From Pseudarthrobacter oxydans (lineage in GTDB: Bacteria; Actinomycetota; Actinomycetes; Actinomycetales; Micrococcaceae): a DNA stretch of 64,000 nucleotides. The notes beneath the pieces are model-generated. The model ran no database searches, was not told the origin of the DNA, and saw only the letters and a list, made by a program, of their open reading frames with translations. Numbering within the stretch: the stretch's first letter is position 1; every line of letters starts with the position of its first letter. The stretch is taken from assembly GCF_013314975.1 (NCBI RefSeq), contig NZ_JABTYH010000003.1, positions 1-64,000 of the forward strand, given 5' to 3'. Both the position numbers and the translations under genes were made by a program. This document shows positions 26,172 to 33,926 of this stretch, piece after piece.

Positions 26172-27575
26172 ATGACCATCGAAGGATGGACCCAAACGCT
26201 GGGCGCAGGACCCCTGCTGCTCATCGCCGGAGCAGCGATCCTCGTCCTGCTGTTCCTGATCATCAAGCTGCGCATGCACGCCCTGATCGCCCTGATCCTC
26301 ATCAGCCTCGCCACCGCCTTCGCCACCGGCATTCCGGCCAACCAGGTGGTCCCTGTTCTGATCAACGGCTTCGGCACCACGCTCGGCACCGTGGCACTCC
26401 TGGTGGGCCTGGGCGCCATGCTCGGCCGCATCGTGGAAACCAGCGGCGGCGCCAAGGTGCTGGCCGACTACCTCATCGGTGTCTTCGGTGAAAAGCGTGC
26501 CCCGTTTGCACTGGGCCTGGCCTCCCTGATCTTCGGCTTCCCCATCTTCTTCGACGCCGGCCTGGTGGTCATGCTGCCCGTCGTGTTCGCCGTGGCCCAC
26601 CGCCTGGGCGGGGGAGTGCTCCGCTACGGCCTGCCCGCCGCCGGCGCGTTCTCCGTGATGCACATCTTCCTGCCCCCGCACCCGGGCCCGGTCTCCGCAT
26701 CTGCGTTCTTCGACGCCAACATCGGCCTGGTCACCATCGCCGGCCTTCTCGTCGCCATCCCCACCTGGTACGTCACCGCCTACCTCTTCGGCCTCTACAC
26801 CGGCAAGAAGCTGGTCCTGCCCGTACCGGAAATCCTGGGCCACGCCTCCGCCGAGGCGGAATCACACCCGCCGCGCTTCCGCACCGTGGTGGGCCTGCTG
26901 CTCCTGCCGCTGCTACTGATCTTCATGAACACCGGGCTGAACACCCTGGCCTCATCCGGTGTGCTCGCCGAAGGCGTCAAGGACGAGCAGTGGTACCAGG
27001 TCCTCCGGACCCTGGGTGAGACCCCGGTGGCGCTGCTGATCTCGGTGCTGGTGGCCCTGTTCGTTCTGGGCACCAAGCGCGGCAAGGACGCCGGAGCCCT
27101 CGAGAAGCTCCTCGAATCCTCGCTCGGCCCGGTCTGCTCCGTCATCTTGATCACCGGCGCCGGCGGCATGTTCGGCGGCGTCCTGCGCACCTCCGGCATC
27201 GGCCAGGCACTCGCCGATGTCCTGGGCGACCTGGGCATTCCGCTGATCCTCGCAGGCTTCCTGATCTCCAGCATCCTGCGCATCGCCCAGGGATCAGCAA
27301 CCGTTGCACTGACCACCACCGCAGGCCTGATCGCTCCGGCTGTGGCCCTGGCCGGACTGAACGGCATGCAGGTGGCCGCCATGGTAATCGCCGTGGCCGC
27401 CGGCTCCGTGGTGGTCTCCCACGTGAACGACTCCGGCTTCTGGCTGGTGGGCCGCTTCTTCGGCATGGACGTCAAGACCACGCTGAAGACCTGGACCGTT
27501 ATGGAAACCCTCATCGGTGTGATGGGCTTCGCCATCGCGGCCGTGATCTTCCTGGTGGCCGGAGTGGCGGGCTAG
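26172..27575 (+). CDS. gntP: Gluconate/proton symporter GntP
   Basis: Imports gluconate with protons; the second gene of the gluconate operon. The 467-residue protein has the expected 12-14 membrane helices. GntP landmarks are FGFPIFFDAGLVVMLP, HIFLPPHPGPVSAS, GAGGMFGGVLRTSGIG, QGSATVALTTTAGLI and SHVNDSGFWLVGRFFG. An AAAGGAG ribosome site precedes the ATG, 42 bases after gntK. A strong GC hairpin follows the stop. It is shorter in the cytoplasmic loop than the partial paralogue at the left edge of the window. Confidence 0.95.
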   Translation: MTIEGWTQTLGAGPLLLIAGAAILVLLFLIIKLRMHALIALILISLATAFATGIPANQVVPVLINGFGTTLGTVALLVGLGAMLGRIVETSGGAKVLADYLIGVFGEKRAPFALGLASLIFGFPIFFDAGLVVMLPVVFAVAHRLGGGVLRYGLPAAGAFSVMHIFLPPHPGPVSASAFFDANIGLVTIAGLLVAIPTWYVTAYLFGLYTGKKLVLPVPEILGHASAEAESHPPRFRTVVGLLLLPLLLIFMNTGLNTLASSGVLAEGVKDEQWYQVLRTLGETPVALLISVLVALFVLGTKRGKDAGALEKLLESSLGPVCSVILITGAGGMFGGVLRTSGIGQALADVLGDLGIPLILAGFLISSILRIAQGSATVALTTTAGLIAPAVALAGLNGMQVAAMVIAVAAGSVVVSHVNDSGFWLVGRFFGMDVKTTLKTWTVMETLIGVMGFAIAAVIFLVAGVAG

Positions 27576-27608
27576 CGCCCTCCCCAGCCACGGCTGAGTG
27601 GACAACAG

Positions 27609-27646
27609 CGGCGGGGCGGGCAGCAGGAATGCTGGCCGCCCCGCCG
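27609..27646 (+). terminator. Terminator after gntP
   Basis: Hairpin of CGGCGGGGCGG and CCGCCCCGCCG with an inner GCAGC/GCTGG-type stem. There is no long T-run. It ends the gluconate operon and may also serve the convergent GAF gene. Confidence 0.75.
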
Positions 27647-27724
27647 TCGTCGTACCCGGAGTCTCTTTGGGCCTGACCGCACGGCCGGGATGGAGCCGTG
27701 GGGCGGGCTGGATGGCGGCCGGTG

Positions 27725-28531
27725 CTACGTGCGGGCGTCGATGTCCTTCTGGACCACGGCGGCGAGCGTGCGCAGCACCTGCTGATCGGACGGGGAGAAG
27801 GACCTGGGCTGCTGGTCGATGACGCAGAGCGTCCCAATGTTCCAGCCCCGCGGCCCGTGCAGGGGGTAGCCGGCGTAGAAGCGGATATAGGGCTCGCCGG
27901 TGACCAGCGGATTCGAAGCAAACCTGTCATCGGACAGCGTGTCATTGATGACCAGCATCGCGTTCCGCTCCACCGTTTCCGTGCAGAGCGCGAAGATGCG
28001 GGGAGCCTCCTCGCGCAACGGCCCGACGGCCGACTTGAAGAACTGGGCATCCTCGGCGATCAGGGACAGCGACGCTGCACCCACGCCAAAGAACTTCCAG
28101 GCGGCAGCAACAACGCGGTCGTACACTTCCTCCGGACCGGTGTACAGAAGGTCCGTCTCGTGCAGCGACTTCAGGCGTTCGGCCTCGGCCCGTTCCGGGG
28201 AAAGCAGGGATTTGCCGGCGGCCCCCAGGGCGGCAAGCGCGTCTTCTTTGTCAGGCTGGCGGCGGGCCGGTTCCCGGCCCGCGGGCCGTGCCTGGGTCTG
28301 TTCTGCCGGGAGGTCCTTCGCCGCATCAGGCCCGCGTTCGATCGCGGGCAGGGCCAGTGCTTCATGCAGGTAGGCGTCCAGTTCGAACGCGGAACAGGGG
28401 GACCTGCCGAAGTAGGACGGCCAAAGCTTTTGTGGATCCAAGCCGATCGTGGCGGCGAGTTCGAGCCGCCGCTTCACTTCTTTGTCGATTGCGGCCACCT
28501 CCCATGAGACGCGTTTCCGGGGTCCGCGCAC
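27725..28531 (-). CDS. GAF-domain sensor protein
   Basis: A 268-residue soluble protein of unknown output. The N-terminal ~95 residues are charged and low in complexity (PAEQTQARPAGREPARRQPDK). Residues ~110-265 form a GAF domain of the bacterial sensor type, with RLKSLHETDLLYTGPEEVYDRVVAAA, SLSLIAEDAQFFKSAVG, CTETVERNAMLVINDTLSD and FYAGYPLHGPRGWNIGTLCVID. No kinase, GGDEF or DNA-binding domain is attached. The start is a GTG; the nearby ATG at 28551 is in another frame. Directly upstream lies a copy of the inverted repeat also found before katE and the PRC-barrel gene, suggesting shared stress control. Confidence 0.8.
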   Translation of the reverse strand: MRGPRKRVSWEVAAIDKEVKRRLELAATIGLDPQKLWPSYFGRSPCSAFELDAYLHEALALPAIERGPDAAKDLPAEQTQARPAGREPARRQPDKEDALAALGAAGKSLLSPERAEAERLKSLHETDLLYTGPEEVYDRVVAAAWKFFGVGAASLSLIAEDAQFFKSAVGPLREEAPRIFALCTETVERNAMLVINDTLSDDRFASNPLVTGEPYIRFYAGYPLHGPRGWNIGTLCVIDQQPRSFSPSDQQVLRTLAAVVQKDIDART

Positions 28532-28553
28532 TCTGTAGTTGCAAAAGCCATGT

Positions 28554-28571
28554 TGATAAGCTTACTTAGTA
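28554..28571 (-). promoter_or_regulatory. Stress-type inverted repeat upstream of GAF gene
   Basis: On the minus strand TACTAAGTAAGCTTATCA, matching 15 of 18 positions of the katE site TACTAAGTACGCTTAGTA. It ends 22 bases before the GTG start. Confidence 0.5.
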
Positions 28572-28702
28572 ATTGCGGCCCCGGCTACCTGGCATGGTTC
28601 CGGGGCTTTCCGGGCCTTCCGGGCGGCGGGGTGGCGGCGCAACTTCGCCGCTGGCGCACCGCAGCCAGGCCGGGGTTTGTGGTGTGGGGCTTTAGTGCAG
28701 GG

Positions 28703-29080
28703 CTACCTGCCTGCGGTACGGCTCTTGGGCGCTTTCGGGGGCAGTCCCGCCACATGTTCATACGCTTTGCGGATCCATGCCCTGGCGCGGGCATCATCGC
28801 CGTCGCCTTCCTCATTCCAGATCTCCGGCAGGCCGGTATACTCGCGCATCGGCCGGTCCGCCGGGCCGAACGGGACGGTCCGCTCGCCGCTTTCGAGCTG
28901 CTGCCTGTCCCCACTGGAGAGCCGGATGCCGATGGTGGGCCCGAAAAGCCCGGCGAACATGTTGCCGTTGACGAACGCGCCGAGGTTCCCGAACATCGGC
29001 TTCACCGACACCTCCGGGACGTCCGGAACCAGCGACCGGAAACGCTCCTTGTCAGCCTCCGTCGCTTTGGGCATCTCCAT
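28703..29080 (-). CDS. TfoX N-terminal domain protein
   Basis: A 125-residue cytoplasmic protein. Its first ~95 residues match the TfoX_N fold: SVKPMFGNLGAFVNGNMFAGLFGPTIGIRLS, then PFGPADRPMREYTGLPEIW. The family is linked to competence regulation in Haemophilus, but single-domain actinobacterial members have no established role. The C-terminus is lysine-rich (LPPKAPKSRTAGR). The ATG at MEMPKAT follows AGGGGGAAGC. A longer frame upstream has no ribosome site. It is divergent from an SDR gene. Confidence 0.82.
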   Translation of the reverse strand: MEMPKATEADKERFRSLVPDVPEVSVKPMFGNLGAFVNGNMFAGLFGPTIGIRLSSGDRQQLESGERTVPFGPADRPMREYTGLPEIWNEEGDGDDARARAWIRKAYEHVAGLPPKAPKSRTAGR

Positions 29081-29226
29081 TGCTTCCCCCTGGGATCGGA
29101 CGGCTGGTGTGTGCAGGATATGCCCTGCGGGGTGTGCCGGGGAACACCCGCCGGTCCGCCGTCGTTGTGCCGGTAGGCAGCGCGCCCACGCCGGGCGCCG
29201 GACGTTCCACAACCGAAGGACACCCC

Positions 29227-30048
29227 TTGACCCCTCGCACCATCGTGATCACCGGCGCCAGCGACGGCATCGGCGCAGCAGCCGCGCGTACCCTGGCCAG
29301 GGCAGGGGACCAGGTGGTCGTCGTCGGCCGCTCGGAGGAAAAGACGCGGGCCATTGCCAAGGAGATGGACGCCGACTACTTTGTCAGCGACTTCTCCGAG
29401 CTCGCGCAGGTCCGCACCCTGGCCGCCCAGCTGGAGTCCGACTACCCGCGCATCGACGTCCTGGCCAACAACGCCGGCGGCATCATGGGCAAGCGCACCC
29501 TCACCGTGGACGGCAACGAGGCAACGTTCCAGATCAACCACCTGGCCCCGTTCCTCCTCACCACGCTGCTGATGGAAACCCTCGCTGCCAGCAACGCCAA
29601 GGTGATCAACACGTCCAGCGGCGCCAACAGCTTCGGCAAGCTGGACCTGTTCGACCTCAACGCCGAGCACGGCTACTCCACCAACCGCGCCTACGGCACC
29701 GGCAAGCTCGCCAACATCCTCTTCACGTCCGAGCTGCACCGCCGCTTTGGTGGGCAGGGAATCACGACGGCGGCGTTCCACCCGGGCGTTGTGCGCACCA
29801 ACTTCGCGGCGGACTCCACCAGCCCGTTCCGGCACGCCTACAAGACCCTGCTGAACCGCTTAATGCTGACCCCGGACCAGGGTGCCGACACCCTGCTGTG
29901 GCTGGTCAACGGCACTGCGGGCAAGGACTGGATTTCCGGGGCGTATTACTACAAGCGTGCCCTGGCCAAGGCCAACCGCCAGGCCTACGACGCCGAGCTG
30001 GCCCGCCGCTTGTGGGAGCAGAGCGAGGAGCTGGTCAAGGGCTCCTGA
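29227..30048 (+). CDS. Short-chain dehydrogenase/reductase
   Basis: Predicted NAD(P)-dependent oxidoreductase of the SDR family, close in pattern to retinol dehydrogenase/WW-domain oxidoreductase-like members. The cofactor motif is TGASDGIGAAAA (residues 9-20). The structural NAG is LANNAGGIMG, the catalytic Ser lies in VINTSSGANS, and the YxxxK motif is YGTGK. The start is a TTG because the TPRTIVITGAS beta strand begins there and GAAGGA lies seven bases before it. A longer frame upstream runs into the TfoX region. The substrate is unknown. It ends before a large hairpin shared with convergent paiB. Confidence 0.88.
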   Translation: MTPRTIVITGASDGIGAAAARTLARAGDQVVVVGRSEEKTRAIAKEMDADYFVSDFSELAQVRTLAAQLESDYPRIDVLANNAGGIMGKRTLTVDGNEATFQINHLAPFLLTTLLMETLAASNAKVINTSSGANSFGKLDLFDLNAEHGYSTNRAYGTGKLANILFTSELHRRFGGQGITTAAFHPGVVRTNFAADSTSPFRHAYKTLLNRLMLTPDQGADTLLWLVNGTAGKDWISGAYYYKRALAKANRQAYDAELARRLWEQSEELVKGS

Positions 30049-30074
30049 GGTCCGCTGCCGGCCGGATGCAACGG

Positions 30075-30161
30075 AAATGCGTGGCTTTTGGGGTTTGCCA
30101 GAGGCGGAGCCCGCGTGTTGTCGGGGCCTGGGCTCCTTGGGAAGCCAAAAGTCACGCATTT
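30075..30161. repeat. 87-bp nested inverted repeat between convergent genes
   Basis: Outer arms of 17 bases (AAATGCGTGGCTTTTGG and its complement with one mismatch) enclose a second pair, GGAGCCC and GGGCTCC. The whole can fold into one long interrupted hairpin. It lies between the SDR and paiB genes, so it may act as a bidirectional terminator or be a REP-like element. Confidence 0.7.
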
Positions 30162-30164
30162 GCG

Positions 30165-30782
30165 TCAGCGGGCGCGCTCTACATCTGCCGCGGCCTCTGG
30201 CTGGCCCCGGGCTACCAGGCCGGCCACCACGCCGTCCACGTCCGCTTCCGGCCGGTTCTGGCTCAGCTTGGCCTTCGCCTCGATCCGGGTGATGACCAGT
30301 TCCACGCCGACAATTGCCCGCAACTGCCCGGAGATGAAGCGCTCCGGTGCGTCGTCCACGTCCCAGGGATGGTCGAAGCCGGACTCGTGCACTCCGGTGA
30401 GCCGCCGGACCTGCCGGTCCAGCCACGCCGGATCGTCATGGATCACCAGCCGCCCGTACACATGCGCCGTGGTGTAGTTCCACGTGGGGACTACGCGTCC
30501 GTGCTCGGCCTTGGCGGCGTACCAGGACGGGGAGATGTAGGCGTCCGCGCCCTGGATGATGGCAAGGGCCTCCCCGACGGCGGGCGCGGACCACTGCGTG
30601 TTGTTCCGCGCCAGGTGCCCCTGCAGCGCGCCGAACTCCCCGGCGTCGGGCTCGTAGACAAAGGGCAGGAGTGTAGCCACGAGGCCCTGCTGGGTCATGG
30701 TGACCAGGTTCGCCGCACCCGGCCCGGTGAGCAGGTGCTGGACGGTTTCTGGGACAGCGGCGAAGTGGGCTGGAATGTACAT
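30165..30782 (-). CDS. paiB: PaiB-type FMN-binding protein (putative transcriptional regulator)
   Basis: A 205-residue FMN-binding split-barrel protein of the PaiB/Tx-type regulator family. The family pattern is clear: MYIPAHFA start, LARNNTQW, ALAIIQGADAYISPSWY, VPTWNYTTAHVYGRL, and VVGLVARGQPEA-type C-terminus. In Bacillus PaiB is linked to control of protease and sporulation genes, but most homologues are uncharacterised. It follows the DMT transporter gene after four bases on the same strand, so the two form an operon. The operon is divergent from a MocR-type regulator that may control it. Confidence 0.9.
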   Translation of the reverse strand: MYIPAHFAAVPETVQHLLTGPGAANLVTMTQQGLVATLLPFVYEPDAGEFGALQGHLARNNTQWSAPAVGEALAIIQGADAYISPSWYAAKAEHGRVVPTWNYTTAHVYGRLVIHDDPAWLDRQVRRLTGVHESGFDHPWDVDDAPERFISGQLRAIVGVELVITRIEAKAKLSQNRPEADVDGVVAGLVARGQPEAAADVERAR

Positions 30783-30786
30783 GGGG

Positions 30787-31761
30787 CTAGTCCTTTACTG
30801 GCTGGAGTGCTGCGGGATGAAGTTCGGAGGACGGGGCAGGCGCGGGCTTGAGCCGAACCCGGACGGCCGCCGCGGCGCACAGGATGACGGCCAGCCCGCC
30901 CATGACCGTGGACCAGGCCAGGGCCTCGCCCAGCAGGAGCGCCGCCCAGCAGATGGTGAGGACGGGCTGGATGAGCTGGATCTGGCTGACCCGGGCGATG
31001 GGGCCGATGGCCAGGCCGCGGTACCAGGCGAAGAATCCCAGGAACATGCTCACCACGGCGAGGTACCCGAACGCTGCCCACTGCACGGGAGTCGCGGACG
31101 GCGGCTGCTGGGAAGCGGACGCGGCTGCCAGGACCAGCATCAACGGCGAGGCGAGGACCAGTGCCCACGAAATGGTCTGCCAGGAGCCCAGTTCCCGGGC
31201 CAGCAGGCCACCTTCCGCATAGCCGATCGCCGCGGCGGCCACTGAACCGAGGAGCAGCAGGTCCGCCCAGTGGAGGACGCCAAGGCCGCCGGACTGGGCG
31301 GATGCGAAGACGGTCACCGCAAGGGCGCCCACACTGCTGACGAGCCAGAACGCCGCGGGCGGGCGTTCCCGCCCGCGAATGACCGCAGCGGTGGCCGTCG
31401 CGGCAGGCAGCAGGGCGATGACAACGGCGCCGTGGCTTGCGGCGGTGCTGGTCAGGGCGTAGGAGGTCAGTAGCGGAAAGCCGATGACGACGCCGGCAGC
31501 GACGACCGCCACACGGAGCCATTGCGTCCCGCGGGGGAGCGCCTGCCGGGTGAGTGCCAGTGCGGCACCGGCCAAAACAGCCGCCACTACTGCCCTGCCC
31601 GATCCGATAAACAGCGGTGTCAGGCCTGCGACCGCCACTTTGGTGAACGGGACGGTGAGCGAGAATGCCGCGACTCCAAGGAAGCCGAGCCACAATCCAG
31701 CTGAGTTGGAATGGGATAACGCGGTGCGCCTCAGAGGAGTAGCGCTACTATTGTCTCTCAT
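30787..31761 (-). CDS. DMT-superfamily (EamA) transporter
   Basis: Predicted ten-helix inner-membrane exporter of the drug/metabolite transporter superfamily. Two EamA repeats are visible (GFLGVAAFSLTVPFTKVAVAG near residue 25 and FGYLAVVSMFLGFFAWYRGLAIGPIARVSQIQLIQPVLT near 220). The last residues are Pro/Ala-rich and cytoplasmic. The only ATG (31761) shares the bases CATG with the start of the divergent MocR gene, and neither has a normally spaced ribosome site. The true start may therefore be elsewhere; a TTG at GLW, about 22 codons in, is one option. The cargo is unknown. Confidence 0.85.
   Translation of the reverse strand: MRDNSSATPLRRTALSHSNSAGLWLGFLGVAAFSLTVPFTKVAVAGLTPLFIGSGRAVVAAVLAGAALALTRQALPRGTQWLRVAVVAAGVVIGFPLLTSYALTSTAASHGAVVIALLPAATATAAVIRGRERPPAAFWLVSSVGALAVTVFASAQSGGLGVLHWADLLLLGSVAAAAIGYAEGGLLARELGSWQTISWALVLASPLMLVLAAASASQQPPSATPVQWAAFGYLAVVSMFLGFFAWYRGLAIGPIARVSQIQLIQPVLTICWAALLLGEALAWSTVMGGLAVILCAAAAVRVRLKPAPAPSSELHPAALQPVKD
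31738..31749. promoter_or_regulatory. Palindrome at the DMT/MocR divergent start
   Basis: AGTAGCGCTACT is a perfect 12-base palindrome immediately beside the shared CATG. A looser dyad (GCTAnnnTTGT...ACAAnnnTAGC) spans 31745-31776, across both start codons. It is a candidate MocR operator. Confidence 0.4.
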
Positions 31762-33175
31762 GAACAACGATAGCAGTTCGCGGATTGTGGCGCACCTGAA
31801 ATCCTGGATGGCCACTGCGGCGCCGGGAGCGAAACTGCCTTCCACGCGGTCCCTCGTGGCCGACTACCAGGCAAGTCCCGTCACGGTGCAGAAGGCCCTG
31901 CAGACCCTCGCAGCGCAGGGACTCATCGAGAGCCGGCCGGGCGTCGGGACCTTCGTACGGGCGGTCCGGACGGCACGCCCCTCCGATTACGGCTGGCAGA
32001 CAGCGGCCCTCCGCTCCCCGCTGGCGGCACTGCCACCGGCCTCCTCCACCATGCGGGAGGTGCCGCAGGACGCGATTTCCTTCCATTCGGGCTATCCGGC
32101 CAGGGAGCTCCTGCCCGAGCGGCTGGTCCGGGCAGCGCTCACCCGGGCCGCCCGTGGAGACGCCGCGCTGTCCCGGCCTCCCGCCGCAGGGATGCCGGAG
32201 CTGCAATCGTGGTTCGCCCACGAGCTCGGCGCGTCGACGCCCGCCGGGATTACCCCGCCCAACCCGAGCGACGTCGTCGTACTCCCTGGCAGCCAGAGTG
32301 GACTGAGCTCCATCTTCAGTGCCCTGGTGGGCAGGGGGCAGCCGCTGCTGATGGAGTCACCCTCCTACTGGGGCGCCATCCTGGCGGCGGCGCAGGCTGG
32401 TGTCCGTGTTGTACCCGTGCCCAGCGGACCGGACGGACCGGAACCGGGGGAGCTGGCGCGCGCCTTCGACGAATCAGGCGCCAGGGTCTTCTACGCTCAG
32501 CCCAACTACGCCAACCCCACGGGCGCGCAGTGGCCAGCGGAGACGCGCGACCAGGTCCTTGACGTGATCCGTGCCAAGGGGGCGTTCCTTGTGGAGGACG
32601 ACTGGGCGCACGACTTTGGCATCAGCTCCCACCCCGTACCGGTGGCCTCCCGCGACGATTCCGGGCATGTTGTGTACCTGCGCTCGCTGACCAAGAGCGT
32701 TTCCACGTCCATCCGGGTGGCCGCACTCATTGCACGCGGTCCGGCGAGGGACCGCATCCTGGCTGACAGGGCGGCGGAATCGATGTACGTCAGCGGGCTT
32801 CTGCAGGCGGCAGCGCTCGACGTCGTCACGCAGCCGGGGTGGCAGACGCACCTGCGCAGCCTGCGGCACCAGCTGGAGTCACGCCGGGACCTGCTGGTCA
32901 CCAGCGTCCGGGAACATATTCCGCAGGCGCACATTGAACAGGTGCCGAAAGGGGGGCTTAACCTGTGGCTGCGCCTGCCCGACGGGACGGACCTGCTGCG
33001 GCTGGTCCGGGACTGCGAGACAGCCGGCGTCATCGTCGCCCGCGGGGACGAATGGTTTCCGGCGGAACCGGCGGGTCCGTTTATCCGGCTCAACTTTTCG
33101 GGCACGAATCCGGGCGCCTTCCCCGAAGGCGCCCGGATCATTGGGCAGATGCTGGAGCGGAACCTGGCTTATTGA
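31760..33175 (+). CDS. MocR/PdxR-type regulator (GntR winged helix fused to aminotransferase fold)
   Basis: Predicted PLP-binding transcription factor. Residues ~1-75 are a GntR winged helix (KLPSTRSLVADYQASPVTVQKALQTLAAQGLIESRPGVGTFVR). The rest is a fold-type I aminotransferase domain with VLPGSQSGLSSIF, VFYAQPNYANPTGAQW, VEDDWAHDFG and the PLP lysine in LRSLTKSVSTSIR. Such proteins usually control a divergent transporter or PLP-related gene. Here that is the DMT/paiB pair. The ATG shares CATG with the DMT start. A Met at residue 17 is an alternative, but it would shorten the winged helix. Confidence 0.88.
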   Translation: MNNDSSSRIVAHLKSWMATAAPGAKLPSTRSLVADYQASPVTVQKALQTLAAQGLIESRPGVGTFVRAVRTARPSDYGWQTAALRSPLAALPPASSTMREVPQDAISFHSGYPARELLPERLVRAALTRAARGDAALSRPPAAGMPELQSWFAHELGASTPAGITPPNPSDVVVLPGSQSGLSSIFSALVGRGQPLLMESPSYWGAILAAAQAGVRVVPVPSGPDGPEPGELARAFDESGARVFYAQPNYANPTGAQWPAETRDQVLDVIRAKGAFLVEDDWAHDFGISSHPVPVASRDDSGHVVYLRSLTKSVSTSIRVAALIARGPARDRILADRAAESMYVSGLLQAAALDVVTQPGWQTHLRSLRHQLESRRDLLVTSVREHIPQAHIEQVPKGGLNLWLRLPDGTDLLRLVRDCETAGVIVARGDEWFPAEPAGPFIRLNFSGTNPGAFPEGARIIGQMLERNLAY

Positions 33176-33184
33176 GCCGCCTGG

Positions 33185-33688
33185 CTAGGGAGCAACAAGT
33201 GGGCAGATATTTGTCGCCTGTCCACTGCCCGTGAACATCCCGCCTCGTTCGGAGAAATCACTGTTGAGGGTCCAGCTGACTGTGCCGCTTGTAACGTACA
33301 CGCCCGCATCATGTCCATTTGCTTCAGGCACCGTTATGACGTTCCTGCCTGTCGCCGTGATGAAGAGTCCATCATCTGATGCGCTCTCGATTCGGTTGGC
33401 ACCGGTCGCTACATACGTCACCGATTTGCCGGTAGGACCGCTGACCGTGACTCTCAGGTTGGGTGACGTGGTAATGAACCTGCCACCAGGCAAACTAATG
33501 AATCCGCCCTTCCCGGTAGGTGTGAGGGTGACCTCAAAGTCGGGGGATCCTGAACAGACGGCCGTAATGGGATTGGGATCGACAGGTCCAGGGACTGCGG
33601 GAGCTGCAAATGCCGACTGTGCAGGTGCGACGAGCGCTGCTGCGGCCAGGGCAGCCGGGGCCAGTGTGCGCGCAATTGTGGTTTTCAT
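33185..33688 (-). CDS. Small secreted protein of unknown function
   Basis: Not recognised. The 167-residue product has a Sec signal (MKTTIARTLAPAALAAAALV... cleavage near SAFA-AP). A beta-rich mature part follows with Thr, Gly and Ser abundance and two cysteines (AVCSGSPDF and NICPLVAP at the very end) that may form a disulfide. No transmembrane anchor or sortase signal is seen. An AAAGGAAG ribosome site precedes the ATG. It is divergent from a large SARP-type regulator across a 238-base region with direct repeats, suggesting that regulator controls it. Similar short secreted proteins are common in Arthrobacter-like genomes. Confidence 0.75.
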   Translation of the reverse strand: MKTTIARTLAPAALAAAALVAPAQSAFAAPAVPGPVDPNPITAVCSGSPDFEVTLTPTGKGGFISLPGGRFITTSPNLRVTVSGPTGKSVTYVATGANRIESASDDGLFITATGRNVITVPEANGHDAGVYVTSGTVSWTLNSDFSERGGMFTGSGQATNICPLVAP

Positions 33689-33721
33689 TCGATCTTCCTT
33701 TCAGGTGTACTCAGTGTGAGT

Positions 33722-33775
33722 GGCTCAACGGTGGCCCCAAGGGCTTAACGGAGCCTTAATCCAACGGCTAACTCT
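33722..33775. promoter_or_regulatory. GGCTNAAC direct repeats between secreted protein and SARP gene
   Basis: GGCTCAACGG at 33722 and GGCTTAACGG at 33742 are spaced 20 bases apart. A third, shorter GGCTAAC begins at 33767. Direct repeats on one helix face are typical of SARP binding sites. The GGCT-AAC unit is read directly; its use by the adjacent regulator is inference. Confidence 0.4.
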
Positions 33776-33926
33776 GGATCCAGCACGGGCCTGGGAGCAT
33801 GATGGGGGTGATGCCGCTCCTCGGGGCGCATTAGGACAGGGCGGGGGCTAGGGGTCGCTGGTCGATAAACGCCACGGGATAGGGCACAGCCCGCTTCCGA
33901 GGCCGGTCAGTGAGGGGTGCTCGCCG

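Noticed and set aside
30787..33175. MocR/DMT region considered as the PdxR-pdxST vitamin B6 locus
   Set aside because: No pdxS or pdxT gene is adjacent; the partners are a DMT exporter and PaiB.
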